The notes under the pieces are model-generated. The model saw nothing but the letters and a program-made list of their open reading frames with translations. It was not told the origin of the DNA and searched no databases. Made by a program: the position numbers and the translations under genes. This document shows, piece by piece, positions 13,416 through 23,917 of a stretch of DNA of 64,000 nt. The first letter of the stretch is position 1, and the number at the start of each line of letters is the position of its first letter. The stretch comes from Aralia elata (taxonomy: Eukaryota; Streptophyta; Magnoliopsida; Apiales; Araliaceae). The stretch spans positions 103,041,613-103,105,612 of the forward strand of contig CM068384.1 in assembly GCA_034770075.1 (NCBI GenBank). The letters run 5' to 3'.

Positions 13416-13758
13416 CCTTCGATGGAGCTTGTGGTGTTAGGTCAGGCTTTGAGCTACATCAGATTACATTTCGTTGCGTAGTTTCTTTCTCAACATTCTT
13501 GACATCGTTATAATAACATTAACACAGAAGACTCCCTATATTGATATTATTATGAATCTTTTCTACCTAAATTCACCTACTGATGCTGTGAATTTTTATA
13601 CAGTATGGGTATTGAGAGTGTTGTAGATGAAAGCAATGGCAGGCCATCCGGACTTGGTGATGCTATGTGCTCTTCTTGTGAAATGGCAATGGTGTGGATG
13701 CAAAATCAGCTTAGGCAAACCCAGACACAAGATCGTATTCTAAACTATGTCAATGAGG
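13416..13758 (+). pseudogene. Aspartic proteinase (phytepsin type) exon remnants with plant-specific insert
   Basis: Two exon pieces are visible. The first, 13417-13439, reads FDGACGV and ends AG before a GT donor. The second begins with T after an AG acceptor near 13602, giving the split Ser codon, and reads MGIESVVDESNGRPSG, then a CSSCEMAMVWMQNQLRQ stretch ending NYVNE before GTATAC. In plant vacuolar aspartic proteinases this is the start of the saposin-like plant-specific insert, with its first Cys pair and an amphipathic helix. Exon phase and splice sites are intact. The upstream catalytic exons would lie beyond the retrotransposon and are not in the window. I could not find the following exons (second Cys pair, C-terminal lobe) before the reductoisomerase pieces, so the gene is dead. 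Confidence 0.85.
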
Positions 13759-13924
13759 TATACTATATATATAAACCTTCTTGTTTCAGTCTTTCTATAT
13801 ACTCCTAATCCAATTATACTTCTATTTCAAACAAAACATAGGAGGAAAAATGTGTATATTAATGTGTATATCAATGTTTCTAGTGAATTATTATTTGGGC
13901 AGATTAGTCTATCAACTTAAACAT

Positions 13925-14047
13925 TACTACTTATTATAATAATATTTATTGTTGCATTTTTTTAATAAATTATCTCAATTTTGAGTTTGAAATGACTCAA
14001 ACTGAATTTCAAAAGTCAATAATTATCTTATAATTTTGAACAATTAT
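13925..14047 (-). mobile_element. Truncated copy of the 23337-23594 MITE
   Basis: The complement of 23337-23470 matches this stretch, including words such as TCTCAATTTTGAGTTT and CAAAAGTCAATAAT. Only one end is present and it is diverged. Confidence 0.6.
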
Positions 14048-14819
14048 GTAACAGGTAAATGAGGTAGAAAATAAAGAACAAATTGTTAATATGGAGGGGA
14101 ATGGCCCTATAAATTCATCATTCTGCTTCAAGAATGCAACAATTATACTCAACCTTGTGAGAACTTGGTTACTATGGGTCCTTCCAGATGTAGCAATTAT
14201 GTTCTTCTTAATACCAATGGTTGGTCGATCGATCAATTCGAAGATAATGCAATTAAACTAAGATAGATGTTTATTATTAATTATGTATTAAAACTCAAGT
14301 ATCGAATATATATAAAAGAAGCATTCTTAATATAGATCATAAGTATACATCTAGAACCCAAAATAGAATAGCATTAATGACAAAAAAGTTGCAAAAGAAA
14401 CAATTCACTGACCTTTTCATAGCAAAGACTATTGCGTTACAAAATTAACTCAAGTCCAAGACGATGGGAAACTAAGGCTTTTTTTTTAACTTGCAAATTA
14501 CTTTTTTTTTTAAAAGAATGAAAAAATGGTATAGCTTTGACAATAATCGCTAGATTTTAGTAAAGTATTGGAAAATGATCGTCAAAGGTCCAAGCATTGA
14601 ATGCTTAATTCTCCTAATATTAATGTTTTCCTTATTAGAAGGACAGTACTAGCTTGACATTGAATATCCAAGCATTGAATGCTTAATTCTTTTTCTTGAG
14701 CCAACTGCTTAATTCCCTTTTCTCATTCACACACTTCTTTTTTATGCTCTTTTGCAACAGCTTAAATTGTAAGAGCCTTAGTTTTAATCTGATTGTTTTG
14801 AGTTGCATTTATGTCTTGC

Positions 14820-14851
<32 letters not shown>

Positions 14852-14919
14852 GTGTGTATGTATGTATGTATGTATGTATGTATGTATGTATGTATGTATG
14901 TATGTATGTATGTATGTAT
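14820..14919. repeat. TA then TATG microsatellite
   Basis: A run of TA units is followed by about 16 units of GTAT. The Tyr/Val/Cys/Met peptide it could encode is a by-product of the repeat. Confidence 0.95.
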
Positions 14920-15970
14920 ATTTCCAATTTAAGTCGATAATAGTTTTGATTCACTCTGCAAAATGACTGCCTTTTTCTTTATTCAATATGCAAGTTTATA
15001 GTACACATCTCAAGCTACACTACATCATCTAATTCTTGCTGCTACTGTTCTCTTGCTCTCCCTGCGTGCGCGTGTGGTTGTTTTTTGGAGTGCTGATTTC
15101 AATTTGAGATATGCTTTTCTGTATTCTACCTTTTTTTATCTCGCTCTTTAATACTCGAGTTATTCAACCGTTTCAAAATATACAATCATTATTAATTTCT
15201 CTTAATAGAAGTGTGCAATGTGTTTCCTTCCTAGAAAATAGACTTGATACCTTGCCAAGATATATGAACATTTCTTATCCTTTGAATTTTAAACCTGTAA
15301 TATATAAGGGGAAATATAAAAAACAGAGTGACAAAATTAAGATTGGTTGGGAGACATGCCTGAAGAAAGTAAGTGGATGCCAAATAGGAAATCTTGGTGG
15401 CAGGTGCAATTTATGTAATAAATGTTAGATTTTGCATTTTTTTGTTGCCTAACATATGATTGTATTGTTTCAGTTTTATTTCATGATAACCATGGGTAAG
15501 AAAGTGCCATAATGATAAAAGACTCTTTTTATCCTTCCTATTTAGGTGGGGAGCATTGCTGTAACACCCTATTTTGGTTCGAGGTTTGACAGTTCCGCTA
15601 GTGATTTATCAGCTCAAAGCTACTTCAAAATTAACAGTATCTTCTTATGCTAATCATCTTCTCTTAAACTTTGGTGATTCATTAATCAGTGTGAAAGTGA
15701 AGTGTGACTACTAGTAAATTGAGATGGAAGATGTAATATTTTCTATTTTTAATTATTAGCATATAGGTTCAATAGCTCATTTTCTTTTCTCTTACTGCTG
15801 CTATTATTATCTAAAAATGCATTTGTACTATTATTTGGAGTGACTTCACGAAAGTTAAGTACGCTACCATGAAATCAAGGGATCATTACTCTCAATTGTA
15901 AAACTTCTTATGGAAGTATGTTCAGTCACTTTATGATGATCATGGCTAATTTTAACCACTTGATGTATAG

Positions 15971-16510
15971 ATATTTTGCTTGGTGTTGTTCATGGTATTG
16001 TCGAGTCCTTGTTTAGAAGGTATACTGAGAATGGAATGAGTGAAGATTCGGCTTATAAGAATACCGTGGAGGGCATAACGAGGATTATATCTAGGACAAT
16101 ATCGTCAAAGGTTGGTTTTGCAATTCCTTGGTGAGAGTGGAAGTGAATCTTCTTGCTTATTAAATTAACTGTTTTATGATCCTTCGTCTCCTTAGCAAAT
16201 TTTGGTTATTATATTCATGATGTATACTTTATTTACACTGTTACATCCAACAGGGCATGTTGGCAGTCTACAATTCATTGTCGAAGAGAGAGTGGTTAGC
16301 ATGAAGTGAACTTTATGGTAAGTTCACTTCATGTCCAATACAGTGTTGACACGTATCACTTCATGTTAGAAGATGGCAAAAGGGAGTTTAAGGCTGCATA
16401 TAGTGCCTCATTTTATCCATGCATGGATATCTTATAGGAGTTCTATGAAGATGTTGCCAGTGGTAGTGAGATTAGGAGTGTCATCTTTGGGATGCTACTT
16501 CAGGCCAGGT
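15971..16510 (+). pseudogene. Ketol-acid reductoisomerase fragment (branched-chain amino acid synthesis)
   Basis: 15971-16110 encodes ILLGVVHGIVESLFRRYTE followed by a stretch ending ISRTISSK before a GT donor. After an AG at 16252-16253 the frame resumes with GMLAVYNSLS and, past an insertion, DGKREFKAAYSASFYPCMD and YEDVASGSEIRSV. These are characteristic of the plant plastid enzyme (EC 1.1.1.86) that isomerises and reduces acetolactate in valine and isoleucine synthesis; the piece lies in the C-terminal knotted domain. The intron position matches the plant gene as I recall it. It is dead: an 81-bp insertion at 16288-16368 breaks the frame, TAG at 16435-16437 replaces a conserved Tyr-region codon, the similarity stops near 16490, and the N-terminal NADPH domain and the C-terminus are absent. 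Confidence 0.9.
16288..16368. mobile_element. 81-bp hairpin-containing insertion in the reductoisomerase exon
   Basis: The coding frame is interrupted between GAAGA (16283-16287) and a second GAAGA (16369-16373). The insert contains a perfect 14-bp inverted repeat, CATGAAGTGAACTT and its complement (16300-16313, 16320-16333), with a 6-nt loop, and a further TCACTTCATG at 16357-16366. Flanking repeats suggest a small mobile insertion or a template-switch event. Confidence 0.65.
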
Positions 16511-16904
16511 GCTTAATCATTGTTCCTCACTTTCTTATAGAATAGACAAGTTGTTAACTCTGACAGAGAGACCTACCAGATTAAATGATCATTTAATCCT
16601 CTTGAAGTTCTCAACTTTCAATCTTCGTTATGCATTTCAATTATATAGAGGATGAATAAATAACTTTGTACAGTTCTGCTCAAGTTCATCATCTCTTCTT
16701 AGATGTAACTGAACTATTGTATTGTAATGATGATCATAATAATAATGATCATAATATTTTAGGGGATGAATTATCCAACTATTATATTGTAATGTTGTAA
16801 TGTGAATGATTTTAAATGATGTATATAATATTTTTTACGTTTTATTTTATATTGTATTTGTGTTTGTTGAATAAATGTACATTATTAATTAAATTTTTTT
16901 TGAA

Positions 16905-17222
16905 ATCGAAAAAGGCTATAACGACGGTCATCAACAGTAGCTATAGTGTTCTAGAAAACACGGGCCTATAGCGACGGTCACCGAGCATCACTATAGACAT
17001 CTATAGCTACAGTCATGACCGTAGCAATAGCTTTCAGTGACCGTTGGTAAAAAGCAAATACACGGTTTTGGCATGACCTATAGCGACGGTCGATGCCGTC
17101 ACTATAGGATAAAAGACCGTCGCTATAGGCTTTGTCGACGACTTTTATGGCGACGGTCAGTGACCGTCGCTAAAAACTTTAGCGACGGTCTTTTGGCCTA
17201 TAGTGACCGATTTTCTAGTAGT
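16905..17222. mobile_element. CACTA terminal fragment or MITE
   Basis: The right end reads TTTTCTAGTAGTG, the complement of the CACTACTAGAAAA terminus of CACTA elements. Inside are many TATAGCGACGGTC/GACCGTCGCTA words in both orientations, the sub-terminal repeats to which CACTA transposases bind. A degenerate terminus-like word CTAGAAAACACGGGCC near 16951 may be the other end. No coding sequence. Its sub-terminal word differs from that of the big CACTA element at 45963-54306, so it belongs to another family. Confidence 0.8.
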
Positions 17223-17362
17223 GTCTATAAGCACAAAATCTCTTATTCATCAACATCACTATAAACACCAACTCCTTCGATCTCCATTCTCTTTATTTGT
17301 CACACTAATGTGACTAATTCTTCTTCACCTTGGATCCAATCAACCTAACTCTTGATACCACT

Positions 17363-17900
17363 CGTTGAGAATTAAGTCAACACAAATTACAAAATAAAAT
17401 AAAGAGAGATAAAACAACAGAAGATTTAATGTACAAAACCCCTAAAGGAAAAAATCTCAAGCCAAACTTCGAATCTCCACTATATCAAAATAATGTGCTT
17501 ACAATAATCCTCCCAAGTTTTACGCCCTAAAACTTGAGGTTCCACAATACCGCGACACAACTTTTTGCACGGACTAAAAGCTGCAAAATCCTCTCAACCA
17601 CAATACAACTTTTTTGCACGAAATCTAAAAGTTGTAAAAACCCTCTCCACACACCCTCTCTCAACTCTTAGGATGCTACATGACTTTTGATTGTGCTACA
17701 CTCTAACGACTCAGCATAATAATCTATTTATAAAGTAACCCACAAATCTCCTCTTCATATTCAAAATAGGACACTTCCAAAAATAAAATTCATACTACAA
17801 ATAGATTTTTTACCAAAATAATACTCCTATTAAAAATAGGATTTCTTCCTTTCTATATCAGCAATTCTTTACTTAATAAGATTCGAGGAGTAACCGAACA
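17363..17900 (-). repeat. Copia/TRIM LTR copy 2
   Basis: Diverged copy of 18396-18952; ends (minus strand) CTCAACG before ACTGGTATCAAGAG-like sequence. Confidence 0.75.
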
Positions 17901-17966
17901 ATTCTTCCCTCGACTCGACTCCCCAAATACTTCAACTTTATATTTGAATAGGATTCGATGAGTATC

Positions 17967-18269
17967 CTAACAATTCCTCTCTCGAATCGAATTCGCAAAC
18001 ACTTCAACTTCATCACTTTTACCGTTGTTGTAGTCGTCACTATCATCCGCATCACGCGCGTCATCCGCACTATCCGCATCACGCGCATCATCCACACTAT
18101 TCGTATAATTCGCAACATACACACTATCCAGATCATTCGCATCATCCGCACCAGCTGCATAATCTGCATTATCCGCATCATTTTCATCATCATCATTGTC
18201 TTTATCTTCATTAGCATCTTCATGATCTTCATCTAGCGACTGCAACGGTGATCCTCCACATAAGCGCAA
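17967..18269 (-). CDS. Acidic Asp/Ala-rich repeat ORF (100 codons)
   Basis: The frame starts MRLCGGSPLQSLDEDHED and continues as tandem DA/DD/DDAR/DSADDA units, ending SIRERNC. The DNA is a degenerate array of GATGATGCG/GATGCGG trinucleotide and hexanucleotide units. It lies between the primer-site leader and the second LTR, where gag would be. I recognise no domain: it could be a gag remnant, a captured low-complexity exon, or plain repeat expansion without a protein. Confidence 0.35.
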   Translation of the reverse strand: MRLCGGSPLQSLDEDHEDANEDKDNDDDENDADNADYAAGADDANDLDSVYVANYTNSVDDARDADSADDARDADDSDDYNNGKSDEVEVFANSIRERNC

Positions 18270-18395
18270 AATCTCTTATTCATCAACATCACGATGAACA
18301 CCAACTCCTTCAATCTTTACTCTCTTTATTTGTCACACCAATGTGACTAATTCCCCTTCAACTTGGATCCAATCAACCTAGCTCTTGATACCACT

Positions 18396-18952
18396 TGTTG
18401 CGAATTAAGTCAACGCAAACCACACAATAAAATAAAGAGAGATAAAACAACAGAAGATTTAATGTGGAAAACTTTTAAAGGGAAAACTACAGGTCAAACT
18501 CCGAATCTCCACTATATCAAAATAATAGGCTTACAATAATCCGCCCAAGTTTTACTCCCTAAAACTTGAGGTTCCACAGTACCGCGACACAACTTTTTGC
18601 ACGGATTAAAAGCTGCAAAACCCTCTCACCCACAATATAACTTTTTTGCACGGAATATAAAAGTTGCAAAAATCCTCTCCCTCACACGCACAAAACCCAC
18701 TCACACCCTCTCTCAACTCTTAGGATACTACATGACTTTTGATTGTGTTACACTCCAACGACTCAGCATAATACTCTATTTATATAGTAACCCACAAATC
18801 TCCTCTTCCTATTCAAAATAGGACACTTCCAAAAATAAAACTCTTATTATAAATAGATTTTTTTTCAAAATAATACTCCTATTAAAAATAAGAGTTCTTT
18901 CTTTTCATATAAGCAATTCTTTTTTTAATAAGATTCGAGAAGTAACCCAACA
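18396..18952 (-). repeat. Copia/TRIM LTR copy 1
   Basis: TG...CA ends (TGTTGGG...GCAACA on the minus strand), 557 bp, adjacent to a tRNA-Met primer site at 18395-18380. Confidence 0.8.
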
Positions 18953-19936
18953 TCACCTATGTGGCAACAATACGCAGCCTGTGTGGCAATGTAAGGTGGT
19001 ATGGTAGTTCACGAAATGGCTCACTACACATACACATCTGTGACAAATTTGACAAGATGTAAATGATATGGCAGTTCAACACGTGGTTCACTACGCATAC
19101 TCATCTTTGATTAATATTTGTGTGAGATCATCAAAATAATTTGTAAGGTGTTACGCACTTTCATACTTAATTTTGATCGAGCTAAATCATGATTCAAGTC
19201 TATGGACATTTTTATAATACACAAATATTAAAAAGTTCTCATACAAAAATAAGAGTAAACGCTCTCTATCAATTTAATATTTATGGGGAATTGTTGAATA
19301 TAATTTTAAATTTTAGTTTCTTAACAATTAAGATTTGTCTTTCTTACTAATTAAGGCATTTTTTTAGTCTTAAAGAAATCAAATTTGTGTTAGTCAACAA
19401 TTGTATAGTAACCTGCATGTTAAGGAATCAAAAATGGATCGGACCAAATCCACTGAAATGTTGTATGCAGCAGCTTGTCTTAGTCTAATTAATGTGGTAT
19501 GCTACTGGATACCGAGTCTAAGTATTTTCCATATAGTAATTGACCAAGCAAATCGCCAAATCTTTTCCATGTAGTAAGTACAAACCAGCATTTTGTTCTT
19601 GTTCCTGGAGACGGTTTTAGTCGTCAAATCTTTGCATCGAAGTAGAGTCGAATAATGTCTTAAGCACCGTGTTCAGCTTCTCCTGTTAATTTAATTTATA
19701 ATTATTTATTAGTTATTTTTTGCCCGATTGCTCCAACAGTTCTGCAAGCTTAAATATTTTAAGTTGCTAACCATATAAAAAATGTAGGTAGCTGCATGGA
19801 TAAAAATGGCCGTGGCGGGGAAGATTCGAAATGTACATTGCAAGAAAAGGTGAAGAACAAATAAACAGGCAGAGAAATGCAGGTGGGTCCAACTAATTTC
19901 ATTTATATTATTTAATTTATTGTTGGAACTTGGAAG
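18953..19936. other. AT-rich stretch, nothing recognised
   Basis: A weakly repeated pair of words (GTTCAC..GTGGTTCACTACGCATAC near 19005-19100) is present. No ORF above 70 codons and no element ends found. Confidence 0.4.
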
Positions 19937-21290
19937 CAGGGGCGTACCTCCCCTAACCCTTTATAATATGGTAGGTAATTTTTATGTTAATATTACTATT
20001 GATCTCTCCCTCAGTGTATAAATAATTTTTAGTAATGGTCTCATATTTAAAGAATATAATTTTTAAATATTATACAGTTTATACCCAAAATAACATATAA
20101 ATTTTATTAACAAGTTTCAATGTATTTCAAAGTCTAATTATAATTTTCAAAGACAGTAAAGAAGGTTACTATTAACATACATCATAACATTTGGCCACCT
20201 CGCCGCCGCCCTCAAATTCTTCCAATTTCTCCGCACTAGCTCAGCTTCTTGATTATTTATGCAATAACCAGAGCTGAAAAATCAAAATGGTTGGATCAAA
20301 GAAGGACTTCAATTTAAACCAATTAAAAAACTCCAACAAAGCAAAGCCACACCACAAATGGACAGAACACATAAACTCCAAACTGAAATGAGAGTGACTA
20401 GGCCGGATGTGGGCGGAAAAGAAGTGGAGAGAGAAACTCTGACTTCTCAAAAGAACGAATTGGTTAGACCCATTAAAGCAAGCTTCAATTTAAACCAATT
20501 TCAGCACCAACACAACATACCCACAACACAATCTGCCAAAACGGAGGCTCAACCCGGTAACACAAAGGTCAGGCTAATTCACATTTGGAGTTGCCAGAGA
20601 GACTCCACCGGACTTTGCCAAAACAATAGCAAGAAAGAAGAGTTTGGGTTAATTCACACTTGGAGTTGCCGAAGAGACTCCAAATATAAATCAAGTATAA
20701 GATGGCGAGGAAGATGGGTGGGCCAATTTGGGAGCGAGCGTGGCCGGAAAAGTGGAAGGAGCGGTGGAGGGGAGAAAGGAGGGGAGAGAAGTTTTAGAGA
20801 GGAGGAGCTTCTCTCTCTGTCTTTTCCTACTTGGAACCTCGAGGCAAAGAATTAAAAAAAAAATAGCAAAACGACCAAGATTTGTGCGTATCGGGAAGGA
20901 GAGAGTAAATATGATGGATGTATAGATTTACTCTACTATTAAAAAATTCAGTTAGCTTTAAAGTGGGATAAATAAGATTAATATTAACACTAATGTTAGG
21001 CGTGCACCTCAAATTTGGTCTCTCAAATTATCTCTACTATGCATATTAATTATATTATATTGGTAAGTAATGATATTTTTAGGAACCACTAATATTGAAC
21101 AAATGTAATAATGATGTGCATTTGAGACGTATTTGAAAAAATTTAAAACTCTTAACATTACTCTAATATTAAAAACGCTTTGATATAAATGAATTTATAT
21201 GTATGTTAAAACTAAAAATATATAAAACTTACAATATTGGGCTTAAAATTTTTTCCATCCCTCTCACTCGAATTCCTGGCTACGTCCCTG
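19937..21290. mobile_element. Non-autonomous hAT element, 1354 bp
   Basis: The ends are CAGGGGCGTACC and, inverted, CAGGGACGTAGCC, flanked by an exact 8-bp duplication CTTGGAAG (19929-19936, 21291-21298). No transposase. The centre (20190-20860) is distinctly richer in GC than the arms and contains internal direct repeats: CTTCAATTTAAACCAATT at about 20309 and 20483, and a longer unit containing TTGGAGTTGCC at about 20575-20610 and 20647-20682. A 165-codon open frame (20358-20855) crosses this but shows no domain; it ends in a GR-rich stretch. Confidence 0.9.
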
Positions 21291-21369
21291 CTTGGAAGTA
21301 ATTATGTAGTATAATAAGTATCTATTTAGAAGCATATATAACTGATTTAATTCAGTTGCTGATCTCAAG

Positions 21370-21935
21370 GATAGATCAAATGGAAAAATTGGTACAAAAA
21401 GAGTGGGTGAGAAAAGTAAATGATGAACTGAAGAAACAAATGGAACATAGTTCCACGAAGGAGATGGAGCAGTACTTGAAGAAGCGGCCTATATCGATTA
21501 CCAGCATCCGTTAAAGATCTCAACAAGAAAGCTTACATGCCCCAGGTAGTAAGCTTTACAGGCTACGGACGAGCACAAGCACCGAGCTCTGCTTCACTTC
21601 CTGAAAAGATCAAATAAACCCCTGGAATATTATATCGATGCTTTAACCATCGTGGTGCAGGATTTGAAGGACTCGTATGATTCCCTGAATGCTGCCTGGC
21701 AACAGGACACGGACGCGTTCATGCAGTTTCATGTTCGAAATTTCCCATGCGGCAGCCAAATTAATCGAGTACTCGTTATGATGATGATGATTATCCTCCC
21801 AATGATCCCATCTTCAGCTATCATGCGAAGCTATATATCATGCCATACTCCAAGCGTGATATAATCCTGCTCGAAAACAAACTTCCCGTGCTCGTCCTCC
21901 GGAACATGTTTGTTTTTCAACTTCACAAACTTCAG
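21370..21935 (+). pseudogene. DUF247 (UPF0481) gene, N-terminal half
   Basis: Pieces in several frames fit the DUF247 family in order. WVRKVNDELKKQ lies at about 21403. LYRLPASVKDLNKKAYMPQ follows at about 21490-21545, matching the family pattern of a YRVP box followed by KAY.PQ. EHKHRALLHFLKRSN then EYYIDAL lie at 21570-21640. ACF-type middle sequence continues to DAFMQFHV. The NDPIFSYHAKLY segment and LLENKLPVLVLRNMF close the half. At least three frameshifts and several stops separate them. The similarity ends CTTCAG before GTATAT, possibly a splice donor. DUF247 proteins are plant-specific, about 400-500 residues, with a C-terminal membrane segment; function is mostly unknown except as self-incompatibility determinants in grasses. 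Confidence 0.85.
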
Positions 21936-22361
21936 GTATATATTATACATATTTTGATTCAGTAATTAAGGTTAAAAAATGTCAAGTAATATGTAAAAGC
22001 TATAGGTAAATGTCGGGTTTGTGTGACATCTGTATAACGGTTGAATTCGGTGAAGTTGGCTCATGGCAAATTCAAGAAATTTCTATTATTTTATATAACA
22101 AAAAATTACATTTGTACGGCATAGAGTAGTTGCATTGTAACTTTAACAGTATAAAAGAAAAGTGCAGAGAAAAAAAAGAGTGCGAATGTAGAGTAAATTG
22201 CAAATAAGCACCTATGGTTTACTCAAAATTACTTATAGCCACATGTAGTTTAAAAGTAAACTTTAGACTACCTGTAGTTTCAAAAACATAGCATACTCTC
22301 ACTCCACTAGTAATGGCATTAACAAAAGTTAATGGATGGTGTGTAAATACATTGTTACCCT

Positions 22362-22399
<38 letters not shown>

Positions 22400-23336
22400 A
22401 GATATTAAGATGGTTCTAATTAGATATAAATAACTCAGAAATAATTTAGGACTTTCATGGACGGCTGCTGCTTTCTTTTGTCTAGGGCTTGAAAGTATAT
22501 TAGGAAATCACAACTCAATTAGATGTGTAATTTAAATAAGAATATAGGCAAAAACTGAGGGGTCACAATTTCGAATTTAAGGTACAAATTTCAACTTTTT
22601 GTAATTTTTTTAAACAAAAGTTGAATACAAGTCAAGTGTAATCTTTTTGTGTTTTTCATTTCTTAGTCTGCTTCTCAACCAAATGCCACTTCTAAGTGAG
22701 TTTAACCACCAGGAGGTTTAGTCCAATACATGTGGCAAGAAACTTCATCTTCTTAGCCGCTAAAGTCATCAAGTCCAGCATCATCGATCTTCTCAGCCTT
22801 CATTACCAAAAAAGAGATCTCCTAAGAAGCATGCAGCCAATAGTAAAAAGTTGAATAGAGGTACATTAAGTCCTACCAAAAGGTTTTCAAACAAGAAAAT
22901 TAGGGTGCTAGTGAAGTGTTGAACATTAATGCTTTCTTTTGTTAGCTGAAATTGATGTAATTTGAATTGTGATTGTTGAACCATGCTTTTGTTTGGTTAA
23001 CATTGTCAGAGATAAACAATATTGCTTTTGATTGAAAATGATGTAATTTGCATTGTCATTTGGTGTAAAATGCTTTTTCTTAGTTAACATTATCAAATGA
23101 TGAACAATGTTTTTAGTTGAAAATTGTCATTGTCACTTGGTGAATCTGATTAGTTATAAGCAGGATATTGAAATTTATTTACGTAGCATATGTCAACTTC
23201 ATTACATAAATGAGAAAAGTTAACAAATTTCCTCTATTTTCTTCATAACATGTGCTTGATCAAGACATGATGATATTTATAAAAAATAATCAAAATTTTT
23301 GTTTAATAAGTTAACAAACACAAATAGAAAATAATA
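21936..23336. other. AT-rich stretch with low-complexity and a basic frame
   Basis: A TA microsatellite lies at about 22363-22395. At 22795-22915 a plus-strand frame reads KKRSPKKHAANSKKLNRG and so on, a basic tail such as ends some transposases, but I cannot identify it. Confidence 0.4.
22363..22395. repeat. TA microsatellite
   Basis: About 15 consecutive TA units. Confidence 0.9.
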
Positions 23337-23594
23337 CTATTTTTGTTCCAAATTATATGATTATTATTGACTTTTGAAAGTCAATTTAAGATATTTTGAA
23401 ACTCAAAATTGAGATGATTCATTTAAAATTATTAAAAAATAAATCTTACAATAAGTAGTACTTGTTAGATAGTTTAAATTTTTTATCGTTATGTCAATTA
23501 AAATTAAAAGAATTCAATTCAATTTTGAATTTGAAAATGTCTTAGTTTGACTTTAAAAAATCAATAATATTCTTATATTTTGTAATTGATGGAG
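23337..23594. mobile_element. MITE with long imperfect inverted repeats and TA target (Tc1/mariner-like)
   Basis: TA flanks both sides. The left arm starts CTATTTTTGTTCCAAATT and the complement of the right arm starts CTCCATCAATTACAAAAT. Both arms continue with TTATTATTGACTTT/TATTATTGATTTTT and then AAAGTCAA. Length 258 bp. A truncated relative lies at 13925-14047. Confidence 0.75.
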
Positions 23595-23789
23595 TATATA
23601 AAATTAAATAGCATTTACCTTGGAGAGAAAGAAGTTCAAAATATTTTGGTGTGTTATTCTAAGTAATATATTAGGAACCAAAAGAATTCAATCAAAGCTT
23701 TATGCAGGATAATTTAGGGATAAAAATGACATTTTAAATAAGAATTTAGACATTGAAGCTAAACTTACCTTGCTTTTGGGCAAGCGGAG

Positions 23790-23917
23790 TCAACTTTCGG
23801 TTAATATCATTGACAGTGCCAAGGATATATGTTAGCTTCACACACTCCAAAGGTATCATCCAAAATTTCGTTGGTAGCGACGAAGATGTGGCTAAACTAT
23901 TTAGCTCACTTGCTTGA
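23790..23917 (+). pseudogene. DUF247 fragment, C-terminal motif
   Basis: The frame GIIQNFVGSDEDVAKLFSSL matches the conserved GSDEDVA.LF motif of DUF247 proteins. Just before it, in another frame, IIDSAKDIC corresponds to the family's LI.T..DV segment. A stop follows directly after LA. The same motif occurs at 25630-25715, so this is a separate partial copy or a duplicated exon end. Confidence 0.75.

Larger units (their letters stand above)
13759..15970. other. Gene-poor stretch between the two host-gene remnants
   Basis: Mostly AT-rich intron-like or intergenic DNA. It contains a MITE piece (about 13925-14047), a duplicated 23-bp word (14589 and 14670), a microsatellite (14820-14919) and an open frame at 15111-15428 of 105 codons. 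The last has a Cys-rich end (ETCLKK...CQIG...CNLCNKC) that I cannot assign. Confidence 0.4.
17223..18952 (-). mobile_element. TRIM-like Copia element with repeated LTR-plus-leader units
   Basis: On the minus strand 18952-18396 begins TGTTGGGTTACTTC and ends TTCGCAACA, followed at once by AGTGGTATCAAGAGC, a tRNA-Met primer site. A second LTR (17900-17363) is also followed by a primer site and about 135 bp of the same leader, which is cut at 17223 by the CACTA end. Between them (18395-17901) lie the leader and an acidic ORF. The arrangement is LTR, leader, acidic region, LTR, leader, as in the tandem forms reported for TRIM/SMART elements. Confidence 0.75.

Noticed and set aside
14696..14932. 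Open frame ending in repeated Tyr-Val-Cys-Met
   Set aside because: The frame is made by the TATG microsatellite.
17958..18236. Plus-strand Ile/Arg/Thr-rich frame
   Set aside because: Antisense by-product of the same GATGATGCG-type array that gives the acidic minus-strand frame; neither is proven, but the minus strand agrees with the element orientation.
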